NCBI GenBank assembly: GCA_019916065.1
Contig: CM034239.1
Location: forward strand, 47,567,812-47,631,811
Direction of reading: 5' to 3'
Length of the DNA: 64,000 nucleotides
Origin: Vitellaria paradoxa
Lineage: Eukaryota; Streptophyta; Magnoliopsida; Ericales; Sapotaceae
Shown: piece after piece, positions 35,532-47,127 of the stretch
How the letters are laid out: the number at the start of each line of letters is the position of its first letter
How positions within the stretch are numbered: the stretch's first letter is position 1
Translations under genes and position numbers: made by a program
The notes under the pieces: generated by a model
Database searches by the model: none
The model's input: the letters and a program-made list of their open reading frames with translations, nothing else
What the model was told of the DNA's origin: nothing

Positions 35532-38434
35532 AATATAATTTTAGGTTTTGTTTAGAAAATTTAGTTGACTTTTCAATCTCTGAACACTTAATTTTTTGGG
35601 TTTTTTATTTTTTAAATAATCAAATTTACCATCGTACCTTTTAAACTTCAGGTCCGTTTGTCACGAAAAAATTTTTAAAATTACTGAAAATTTCTAAAAA
35701 TTTTTAAAATTTTCTAATACATTTTGTATTTCTTGTATTTCGTAAAATTTTTATAAATTTATATATATTTGCATATCCCAATAAATTTTTACAAATCCCA
35801 ATAAATTTTTTTACAAACTCCAATAATATTACACAAATCCCAATAATTTTTTTACAAATCTCAAAAATTTTTTAACCACTTTTAATAAATTTTGATATAA
35901 AACTATTCCGATGAAACTAAAAAAAACCGTTTAGACAATTTCTTTCTTCAAAAAGTTGATGCAAAAGTCAAAAAGTTTGACTATTCATTCTTAAAAAATG
36001 TGATTTTATGGCTGTGCGCTAAACACCAAAAGGTTTTCCAAACCACATTTTTTGTTTTTTTTGGTTACTTTTCACCATGCCAAAAGGACCATTCTTTTAA
36101 ATTATAAAAGGTAAAAATGTAAAATTAACAAAAAAAACTAAAAAGATAAATACTAAAACGTTAGTTTTTTTTTTTTTCCCAAACACAAAAAAAATGTATT
36201 TTAACTATTAGCTAGTAGTCAAAAAAAAAAACTGAATTTTTTTCTTTCTAAACTAAGCCTTAAATTCTCTTTCTCTCTCTCTCTTTTTAATAAAATAAAA
36301 CACTTAATTAAAATTATAAGAAATATGGTATTGTAAATTTTAAATACCACGTGGCATTCCCCTTCAATTTTTAAGTGGAGTTTTTAAATTTAAGGCCTTT
36401 TTTTAAGTATTTTGAATTATTATTTTCATCGTGATCAAAAATGCCCTTGGGTGGTATATAATGGTATAATCTTCAAATATTTCTTACACAATACAACACT
36501 CGATTAAAATTATAAAATTACATAATGATCATGCATTTCCCATGCACGTGTACACTTGTATGCAAGCGATAATAAAATCATAAAAAATTTAAAAAAATTA
36601 ATTCACTTGGGCACACTATCTTGTTTTCTTTTACTTTCCTTTCATCATCAACTTTTAAATAAAATAAACCAAATTAAACCAACTTTTTTCCCATTAGATA
36701 GAGTCGATTATATAAATTTGATAACGCCAATCAAATCTGTTGAGAGTCATATCCTCTGTTAGATTCAGATAGACATTTAAATAAAAGTATTAATTATTTA
36801 TCAATAATTATTAAAAATATTAAATATCTGCACTTAATTCACACGCATCACCTCTTAAGTATGCACTCAATTAACAGGTATTGTCAATTTTTCATAACAT
36901 AATTGAATTTTAATAGTTTATAGGGAGTATTTATTACTTTTTTTTTTTACTATGTATACTCCTCTATATTTGTCATAATTACTTTTACAACATTTCTATT
37001 TATAATTAAGTTGTTTTTTGTATTTATTAGAGTATGTTGTACAGGTTATATATATTATTTTTTTATTCATTATAAATTTAATTAGAATATAAAAACTCAC
37101 ACGCGGAGATCCAACACTAGGGCGCTGGAAATGAAATTTTTAGGTATTTTTCATAATTTTTTTGACAAAAATTACTAGTAACTTTTTATGCTTTTGGTAA
37201 AAATTTAAATTTTTTAACAACTTATAATAATTTTTAATAACATTTGATTTTTTTAGTAAAAAGTTAAAAAAAAATTTAGAACTTTTCATTATTTGGTAGA
37301 AATATATAACAAAAAATTTTAATAACCTTCGAACTATTGTCAAATATTAAAAGTAACTGTAAAAATTAAAAAAAAAAATTATTTTTTTGTCTTCCAAACG
37401 GACTTTATTGTTCATAAAATGGGTATGTGTTTGATACTCTTATGATTGAATGTTTGGATCGGCTGAGACAATGTCACGTACGAGTGATTACGGCTTATTT
37501 ATCTCACATTTTTTTTTAATACAAAACTAGTAGTTTGTTAATAGGAGTAATATAGCGGGGTCTTCCATGTAATTTAGAGCCAGTGGTTGGGGGCACATGG
37601 AACTTGTGTACAATTTTTTATATATTTATTTGTTAATTAATTGAATGACATTATTGCGTAACCTTCTCAATAAATAAATCAACATAGTGGGTAGTTAAGA
37701 AATTTAAAAAACTTTTGAATTTTATAATAAAGTGGATGATAATTAAGGAAATAAAAAATTAATTATATTGAAGTAATTTTACAAATTGAAACGCATTAAT
37801 TTTCATGAAAACACATAAGTTATGTTTAGTATCAGAGAATTAATGAAATAGAGAAGAATCTATTTCTATTTTAATCCACTCTTATTTTAGTATTAAAAAA
37901 GTGAGGTGAGATATAATTTTTTAAGAATGACTCTTTTCACATTAAGTGAAAAAAAAATTATTAATTTCTTAATTGAAGCGATAGAATAGTACTTTTATTC
38001 CGATCAAAATTCTATTCAAGAGTAAATATTAAACAATTACTCTACGACCATAGATTTCTTTCGACTTTTAAATCGTAAAGCAATCATTTTACTCTCAAAC
38101 ATATTTTTGACCTTAATACGGACTCAAACAATAAAATTATCGTTTTATTTCTAACTCTATTTTTCAATTTCAAATTTCAAATTTTTTAAAAGCTTAAAAA
38201 ATATTCATTGACATTGTTTCTTAATATTTAAACCAAAAAAAATGAAAGGCATTGATACTCTGTTCCTTCTTTATAATAATGGGGGCATTTAGACGTTTAA
38301 TTTTTAGTAATTTTTAATTTTTTTTTGTTAAAAATAAGTAAATTTGTACTTATAATTAATAAATTTATACTAAAAATTAATAAACTCATATCGAAAATGG
38401 GTAGATTTATCCCGAAATTTTTTTTGCCTACCAA

Positions 38435-38771
38435 GAGCCCGTTTGGAAGTTCAAAAAAAAAATAAAAAAATAAAATTTTTGGTAGTTTTTTGTGTTTTTT
38501 TATAGTTATAATTCTTTAGTGTGTTTGGTGGAATAAAGTGTAAATTTTAGTAATTTTTTACAATTTTTAGGTATTTGGTAAATTTTTTACTGTAATAGAG
38601 CAGAAAAGTAATAATTTTTATGTGTTTGATAAAATTTTTTGTGAAATAAATTATTGTAACAGAACAAAAAAATAAAAAAAAATTGTAATTTCATCAAATT
38701 TGTCAAAAATTACAAAATATAATTTTTTATATTTTTTTATTTTTTATTTTTTAACCTCCAAACGGACTCCC
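38435..38771. mobile_element. TIR element (MITE-like)
   Basis: The left end gagcccgtttggaagtt and the right end aacctccaaacggactccc are inverted. The interior is A/T-rich with mirrored halves (attttttgg... / ...tttaaaaattac). A related right end (cttccaaacggac) occurs near 37392-37404, suggesting another degraded copy at about 37130-37405. Confidence 0.55.
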
Positions 38772-41763
38772 ATGTATAGGTAGTAAACTTGGGATAAAGG
38801 CTGACATTTCTAACTGAAAGAGAGTCATATGTATGTGTCGTAATAATCATTTCATTTCTACAGAGAACCCCACCTTGATTCTGGTGTCTGACATATCAAT
38901 TATTTCGAAAGTTGAATCATCGTGTGTGTGTGCGCGCGTACATATGTTATATTGCCATGATGATCGATTCGAAAGGTCGTCCAAGACTTTGGACCAAACA
39001 CAATACGAAAACAAATAACAATGGCGTAAATGCATCGAACCTTGAATTAGAAGTAGCTTCTGAAGGAAGTTCTTCCCTGTCAAACAGATTTTATCAGCAG
39101 CCGTGACATTTGTCTCAATTCACTTGATTACGACTTTGATAGCTCGTTATATATAATTCCCACCATGAACATTATTATTACAAAAACAATCAATACCAAA
39201 CGACTCACCCGTACGACAACAAATTAACGTGTGCCCACGAGGAAGCTGAGCATTAAAATAATGCCTCAACATTAAAATATATACTAATTTGACACTTCAC
39301 TAAATTTAATAAATAATGAATAAAAAAATACTAAATTAACCAGATTAAACCTCTAATGATTCTTAAAAGACTTGAACTGATGATCATTCGAGAATAACTC
39401 AACACCTGCTTAGTTGAGCTAACTCTTAAGGAATAAACAAATCTTACTCTTTTCCTATCTTTTTTTTCTTTTTTTTTTTATATACAAAACAAAAAATTTA
39501 GTACATATCATTTTTCCTTCTTTATTCATTTTCATTAATTTCTTTACTTACAAAAAGAAAGTATTCCATTGGAAAAAAATAAAATTAGAAAAATCAGACA
39601 CAAAAAAAATATATCTAAAATTGTACTAAAATGTATTTATAATTATATTATTAGGAAGATGATTGTATCACTTAAATAAAAAACAAATCGATAATTTTTA
39701 AGTTTAAGATGAGAGAGATACTATTTAGAGGTAAAAGATAAAAAATGTTAATTGTTACGTGTTAAAAGGGAAAGAGAAAAGTGAAGTAGGGATGAAATAG
39801 ATAAATAATGCCTTCTATCTTACATAGCTTGGATGTGAAATAAGGATGTGCCATATAAGAGTTCAATAATTTACTTAATATAAGGCCTTTTCTTGAGTAT
39901 TTATATAAGTTTTGGAAAAGTAAAATTGTGAGAATTATAAAATCCCAAAAGAACAATACTGTATTATGTAGATCGTGGGTTATTACAATCCATGATTATA
40001 ATTAAATAAAATGATCGCTTTATTTTGATTATTAAAACATCAATTATTCCTATTATTTACTGTGTTGTTTTGTAATTCTTAATTATTGTTGCATTTTTAC
40101 CACGTCATATAGTCACGATTACTATATAGACTCACCTATGTAGTATAGTAGTATTCTCACATCATTTAGATACTTTAGGAAGTTTGACTACTAGGCTTAG
40201 TAGCTCACTCTCTGTAGGAAATATTTATGAGGTTAATATATGATTATAATTGTTACTGTTCAAACGACTTTGGTAGCAGATTACTAATCACTTGTTTTAT
40301 ACATGACGTGTGAATATTTTCTCTATAAATTGCAATTATTTAAGGTAAGTAGTTGTAAAATTGTTTTCATATAAAATATATTTATTCAAATTATTTATTT
40401 TACATAAGTTTAAGAGATGTATAAGCAGTTCTAATTTTATTTATTAATATGTATATCGATACTCGACCTAACAATCACTGCATGCCTTGACCTTAAAATA
40501 AAATTTATTTTTCTCTCATTCTTTGTCTCATTAATTCATGCCAAAGTAACATTCCAAATTTTTGGGTTATAAAAAATTGTAGTTTAAAATGTATTTTTTA
40601 ACTATATTTATAATTGCGACACGTGCACATCTCTTAAATTATTTAGCTTTATTAATTAATAATTATTAAATATTGCTTATTAATTAATATTATAATTATT
40701 TAAATTAAATTATACTCATCACTTAATATTTAAATTTGATTAATTTTTTTTATAATTTAGTAGTTATCACTTTATATTTGAAATCTAAATATTATAATTA
40801 TTTAAATTGAATTCAACTTATCATTTAATATTATAATTAAATAATAATAGTAATATTTTTTGAATATTATATAGATTAAAATTTTTATTTAAGTTGGATA
40901 CTACTAAAAATAACCATAATTCAAATATGATACAAATTTATAGAAATACAGTCTTATTTATCACTCGGTATTATAATCTTTATTTAAATTGCATTCTACA
41001 TCAATTAAAGTTTTTGTGTAAGTTAAGTTATATACACTTGAATTCTTCTAGCAATATAAATTTATTTATTAAAATACACTGTTTTTTATTTTTGTTTAAT
41101 GTGATTGTGAAATTGTTTCATTCAAATATGCAAACTATTGTTGTTTATTTCAATTTAAATATGTATATTTTATTTTTATATTTCAAAAATATAAAATATA
41201 AAAAATTTGTGCATCGCCCAGGACTAATCACTAATGTATTATACAGTGTATTGTAGAGATATAGTTTGTAGTTCTCCTATTAATATACTAACCAAAGAAT
41301 ATGCCTGAATTTTCTCTCGTTATTGTTATTACTTGGCCATGTTCTTAATCTGCATAATTAATATTTAGTTACTTTTATTAATTTGTGAAAGTGTCCCCCT
41401 GCTAGAAATGTAGATCCAAGGGTAGGGAGCAAAGGTAGCACAAATGGTAGTCTGAACTAGGGCTAAGATCTTCTATCAGATTTTTGATAGTGGATAAGCT
41501 CATCCAAATTGCCATTTTTCTCTCTGAATACAGTTGGGGGTTTACATGTTGAATCTCGTTACGTGTGGCTGGAGATTGAATGACAAATTCAAAACCCACC
41601 AAATTATTAGGATCTCTTGATCCCTACAAAATCTTAAGTCAAAAAAGAGTTATTCACCCACAATTCATATTCGTAACCGCACACATGCACTACGCACTCT
41701 CTTAAACTCTCTCTTCTCACAACATTCATTCATTCAACTAGTTCTTCTTCGTGAGGGAAAAAA

Positions 41764-44487
41764 ATGCGCAGCTCAGGAGCATCCACTACTGTATGTATGT
41801 TTTTGCTCATTGTAAATATATAGCTTGTATATGTATACGTATGTATATATTTTGACAATAGTTTGTGTGTATATTTGATCAGGCAAACATCGAGAATCAA
41901 CAGAACGCAAGCTCAAATGATTTGAATAGCTGGTTACCGGTAACAGCGTCTCGGAATGCAAAATGGTGGTACTCAACTTTCCACAATGTCACCGCCATGG
42001 TCGGTGCGGGCGTGCTAGGGTTACCGTTCGCCATGTCCCAGCTCAGCTGGTATATATTTTTCTTGTTTAATTTTAACCTCGCATTTTCATGCCCGTGTTC
42101 GGATTTATAATCATATTCATTCGTCCTTCTAATTAAATATCACAAAATTTTATGAATATTTATTCTAAAATCATATCAATTATCCGAACGTTATGCTTAT
42201 ATGTAGTGCACTATTGGTATGAAAATAATAACATTTTGGAATATGTTATATGCTTCGAGAGTGGTATAAAGATATTAGATTATTTATAAATGTTTTAATA
42301 AAATTCATCTAAAAATATAAAAAAAGCTTAAAAATAAAATAATAACTTATTATTTTGATTTATTACACTGTAACTTTTTTTTTTATGTTTTATTTTATTT
42401 TGTGGAAACATTAAAATTACTATTTCGATTAATTAGTATATTTCCCCTTGGTCTCTTAAGGTAATGCTCAGCTTTTTGGATGTTTCATGGTATTGTAATA
42501 GGTGATTCTAAATTAAAATTCTTGTCATATTGCATTCGTGTTTTCTTTTAGTAATTTTGTCTTTGAGTTATTTTATGTCCCCACGATCACCATTGCTCCA
42601 ATCAATTCTACTGATGAAATGTAGGGTACCGGGAATAATAGCTATAGTAATCTCTTGGATGGTGACATTTTACTCGTTGTGGGTATTGGTTGAGTTGCAC
42701 GAATGCGTTCCAGGGAAACGATTCGATCGATACCCTGAGCTGGGGCAGCACGCTTTCGGCGAGAAATTAGGGTTTTGGCTTGTAATGCCTCAGCAGTTGA
42801 TGGTTCAAGTGGCCTCAAACATTGTATACATGGTCACGGGAGGGAAGTCGCTGAAGAAGGGCTTTGATTTGATCTCTACCGATCTAAGCTCAATTAAGCA
42901 GACATATTACATCTTGTTCTTCGCCGTTCTGCAGTTGATACTGTCCCAAACCCCCAATTTCAATTCCTTGAAGGTGGTTTCGTTGCTTGCTGCCCTTATG
43001 TCATTCTGGTAATGTACAACTTTATCTCATTTTCAGTTGGGTTTTAATCAAGAATTTGTCGAGAAAAAAACAAAAATTGTTAGAGTTGCAAAAAAAATTC
43101 CCATGTTTGATTTGTGATTAAAAATGAAAGAAAATTTTTTTATAATCTGAGAAATTTAAAATCAATTAAAATAGAATACTAATTTATTGATATATATATA
43201 TATATATTATTTTATTCTATTTTTAAAGAGTCCTTCAAATAAAAATATCTGTCGTTCAAATAAGTTGAAATATAATTTTGAGATTGAAATTATATTTTTA
43301 ATCTTTAAATTTTTATAAAAATTTATTTAACAATTAATATTAAAATATTTTTATCCATTTGATTAACTCTTATAAAAAAAATCAAAAGTTGAAAATATAA
43401 TCTAAGGCATCATAAGTAATCAAAAATTGATAATATAATTTAAGGTATTTGTTAACAGATGTCCAAAACTCCCGTTAAAAACTATTAAAAATATATTATA
43501 TAATAATATTTTGTATTTACATTAATTTTTTAATATACAACTTCATCAAAGTGTAAGATATTATTACATATTATATATTTATTGATTCTTAATAAGTACT
43601 CCGGACACCAGAACTCATAATCTAAAGTTGTATTTTTAAATTAAGAAGTCATAAATCTAAGACTGCACTCTTACCCTCTCATTAATTATTATATTTTGAA
43701 AAAATTAAAAAATTATAATAATTAACCGCAATTAATTTAATAAATGATGGCGGTGGTGGTGATGGATTGCAGCTACTCGATGGTGGCGTTTGTTGCGTCG
43801 GTACACCGGGGCATAAGTTACCACCATCTCGTGAGACATCATGTTCGGTCCCATACAACTGCGGGCATAGTGTTTGGCGTATTCAACGGCCTCGGAACAA
43901 TAGCCTTTGCATTCGCCGGCCACAGCGTCGCGCTCGAGATTCAAGCCACCATCCCTTCCACTCCGGAGAAGCCATCCAAGAAGGCCATGTGGCGCGGCGC
44001 CTCGGTCGCCTACGTCATCGTCGCCTTCTGCTATTTCTCCGTCGCGGCCTCCGGTTTCTGGGCTTTCGGCGATGACGTCGAGGACGATGTCCTCCTCTCC
44101 CTTGAAAAACCGCGGTGGCTCATCTCCACTGCCAATTTTATGGTGTTTGCACATGTTCTTGGGAGTTATCAGGTAATATCCTATAGATGTACACATATGT
44201 GCGTTCAAACTCATGAGCAAACCTCAAATTAATTCGTATATGTACGTATATTGTATATACAGTTTGGCAATTAATCAGTAGATTTTTTTTTTTCCTTGCT
44301 ATTTCTTCAACTTGTATGGATTTTTTCCACTTAATTTATTTTTTGGATAGTATTTAGAAATGTTATTCACATTCTTTAAAAACAAATTATAAAATTATTT
44401 AAAAATAAAAAAATTCTTGCAGCAAAAAAAAATCGACTTTTTAAAAATTGCGCTTGCGTGAACTAAAGTTGAGCTCTTAATTAATGT

Positions 44488-44518
<31 letters not shown>

Positions 44519-45020
44519 GTAGGTTTTTGCAATGCCAGTATTTGATATGATGGAGTCTTACTTGGTTCTGAAGCGAGGCTTCACCCCTGGAATTCCTCTT
44601 CGCCTTGCCGCACGCAGTGCTTATGTTGGTAAGCTGACTATAAGCACCATAATTCCACATAAAAAAAATTAAAAAAAAAAAGTTTTAAATCAATGTTTTT
44701 ATTATTAACTAATATAATCTGATCATGAACACGATCGATTACGTACAGCTCTCACAGCATTTATTGGAATTTGTATTCCATTTTTCGGAGGATTGCTAGG
44801 GTTTTTTGGAGGGCTAGCATTTACCTCAACCTCATACTTTGTGAGTTCTTACACCCACCATTTATTTATTTAACAACAATTACTTTATAATTTTCCTTTA
44901 ATTCCTTTTATTTTTAATTTAATGCAATGAATTTGCTTCAAGCAGCTCCCTTGTATTATTTGGTTAGTCCTCCGGCGACCTAAGAGATGGAGCTTCCACT
45001 GGATTGCATCATGGGTAAGC

Positions 45021-45064
<44 letters not shown>

Positions 45065-45241
45065 TCTACCAAAAAAATTATATTAATACATAAATTACTT
45101 AATTTAATGATGATTTTTTTATTTTATTTTTTCTGATTGCAGGTTTCAATTATTATTGGCGTTCTAATAACTATGGTTGCTCCCATAGGAGGAGCACGCT
45201 CCATCATCGTCTCCGCCAAAACCTACAAGTTATTTTCTTAG
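41764..45241 (+). CDS. Lysine/histidine transporter-like amino acid permease (LHT family), 8 coding exons
   Basis: Exons 41764-41790, 41883-42049, 42625-43008, 43773-44172, 44523-44628, 44749-44840, 44946-45014 and 45143-45241 join in phase to 447 residues, the usual LHT size. The protein is an AAAP (Aa_trans) proton-coupled permease with about 10-11 membrane spans. Characterised LHTs import lysine, histidine and many neutral and acidic amino acids at the plasma membrane. Landmarks are [106 protein letters not shown] and the C-terminal AKTYKLFS. The first coding exon has only nine codons. The motif after TM1 is SWVPG where LHT proteins usually have GWGPG. All splice phases close without stops, so the gene looks intact. 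Confidence 0.92.
44489..44512. repeat. (AT)n microsatellite in LHT intron 4
   Basis: AT tract ending only about 10 bp before the exon 5 acceptor AG (44521-44522). Confidence 0.85.
45031..45061. repeat. (AT)n microsatellite in LHT intron 7
   Basis: Perfect AT tract about 15 bp after the exon 7 donor. Confidence 0.85.
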
Positions 45242-46026
45242 TAACCTAGCTAGCTAGGTTTAATTCATGTTGTCCATTTATATTCTGTTTTTATTCCTAA
45301 TTTTTTTGTTTTTTTTTAATCCCATAGAGTAGAATGTAGAACTAGGGAAAGTGGAGAACAGCACATATGTATGCCAAAAATAGAAACAGAAAATTTGGTG
45401 CCTAATTAAGCCAAAATGCATATGTATGTAATTAATCTCCCTTGCTAATATAGATTAATTGTTTCTTAACAAAATATTCTCTCTTTTTCTATATATATAT
45501 ATATATATATATATTAGTAGTTGTGTGATTGTGTATATATCAAAAAAAAAAAAAAATCATGACTAATGGATTGATATTGCAACAAGGATTATGAAAATTA
45601 TGGTTGGTTTGTTTAGTTTAATGTATATGTGTGTATTTGTAGAGGACAAGTATTAGTTGTGTTGGTGCATTAATTTAGTTTAAATGCATATAAAGTAATT
45701 ATTTAAACATTTTTGTAATTGCAAAAATGAGGACCACATTTAATTTTTTTTATACAAAATATTGGAGCCTTCAATGTTGATATATATCCTATATCAGATT
45801 TCAAAGTTATTATATATACAAGTACATAACAATTCTATAGTATTCCGGTGGATCAAAATCACATTCAAAATTATAATTCTTAAATAATTTTTTTAATATA
45901 TTTGGGTGTTAATTTCTTTACTTTTAATATGCACAAGGATTTGATTGATAAACTTATATATAATTCCCCAATTTAAAATCAGAAACCAATTGGTCTGATT
46001 TCATATATGGAAGGGCTCAATGTTAA

Positions 46027-46384
46027 GGGGCCATTTGAACGGTCAAAAATGTCCAAAAGTTAGAAAAAAATGAGAAATATCAATCATTTTTTTAGTGTTT
46101 GGAAAATCAACCACAATTGATCAAAATAATCCGTTAAAATCATGCGAAACAAGCCGTTTTAATAGTTTTTATCAAAAAATAATACGAAAAAATGACAAAT
46201 GTTGAAAAAATAAGAAAAAAAAAAAGTAAATAACTTTTTACAACTTTTTGTAACTTTTTATAAAAGTTTGTAAAATTTAAATTTTGAAAATAAAGGCATG
46301 AGAAACAAAAATGACAAATTGGTGAAGCAAATATTTATAACTTTTTGTAACTTTTAATAATTTTTGACCCAACTAAACGGAGCC
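46027..46384. mobile_element. MITE-like element with TAA target duplication
   Basis: Ends ggggccatttgaacggtcaa and the complement of tttgacccaactaaacggagcc are inverted repeats. TAA flanks both sides (46024-46026 and 46385-46387), fitting PIF/Harbinger. The 358-bp interior is AT-rich, rich in aactttttgtaac words, and non-coding. Confidence 0.6.
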
Positions 46385-46667
46385 TAAATGGTGTTTTGTA
46401 TGTGATTTAAAATTAATAAACTAAATGTATTGATATAATTGTTAATCCATACATTGTTAACGTTTTAGTGCTTTCACAGACTTTTAACATTTTTTTAACT
46501 TAATTTAAAAAAAAATTAACGCTAACCCCTCAAGAATTATATTTTTTTAGTAAGTTACTTTTGACAAGAGAAGCATTAGTTTATCCATTTAAATTTTCCA
46601 TTGGAATTAAAAGTTCTACAATGACGTTATTAAATAATAAAAACAGATTTAATCATTTAACCATATC

Positions 46668-46834
46668 GGGGTTGTTTGGAGTAAGAAAAAGTGAGATAAA
46701 TTGAGATAAAATGAGATAAATTATGGTTTGGGGAGAGTTCGTAATACGTGCAGTGAGAGAAAAAGTTGATGTGATATAAAGTTAACAGAGATTTATAGAA
46801 TTTTTTGAAGATTTTCAGCAAACCAAACGATCCC
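46668..46834. mobile_element. Short MITE, 167 bp
   Basis: Starts ggggttgtttgg and ends ccaaacgatccc, near-perfect inverted ends, with ATC immediately outside both ends. A gagataaa-type motif is repeated three times near the left end. Confidence 0.55.
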
Positions 46835-47127
46835 ATCATCAAAAAGCAACATGCCTATATATTATACAGATGATTGCCAGTATTAACTCAACCAATCAAA
46901 CAAGATGTCCTGAATTTGCAAGTCTTGCCCTTCGAAAGTAAAAATAATTTCTCACCACCATCTCTGACTCTTCTACATATGGTTTACAAATGAACACACT
47001 GTATAAAATTATTCAATAAAATTATTTTTGTTGCCCACCACTCACTAAAATCCTCAAGTCAAGGCTTTCCTTTGCTCCAATTTCTTGAGAAACAAGGAAG
47101 AAAAACAATAGAAAGAGAGAGAAAGAG

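Larger units (their letters stand above)
33845..41763. other. Gene-poor AT-rich region between gene B and the LHT gene
   Basis: Nearly 8 kb without a supportable gene. It holds a Mutator-like element (34321-35531), further foldback-like AT-rich DNA (35650-35960, 37120-37405), a TIR element (38435-38771) and (AT)n at 34089-34114. A short stretch of more balanced composition at about 41395-41640 is unlike its surroundings and I cannot assign it. The last 120 bp or so, CT-rich with tctcttctcac, look like the LHT 5' UTR. Confidence 0.6.
45242..47127. other. Intergenic: 3' flanks of LHT and the NDUFAF5-like gene
   Basis: Tail-to-tail spacer, AT-rich, with (AT)n at 45491-45514 and two MITE-like elements (46027-46384, 46668-46834). 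The last 100-200 bp before 47128 are the likely 3' UTR of the minus-strand gene. No gene is seen. Confidence 0.6.

Noticed and set aside
33845..41763. Search for a hidden gene or novel system in the largest gene-free interval
   Set aside because: Only AT-rich repeats, MITE-like elements and short chance ORFs were found; no domain, tRNA or consistent splice pattern.
43732..44220. 162-residue ORF antisense to LHT exon 4
   Set aside because: It is the mirror of a GC-rich coding exon; its translation is low-complexity His/Arg/Gly-rich and ends at the exon borders, so it is a shadow.
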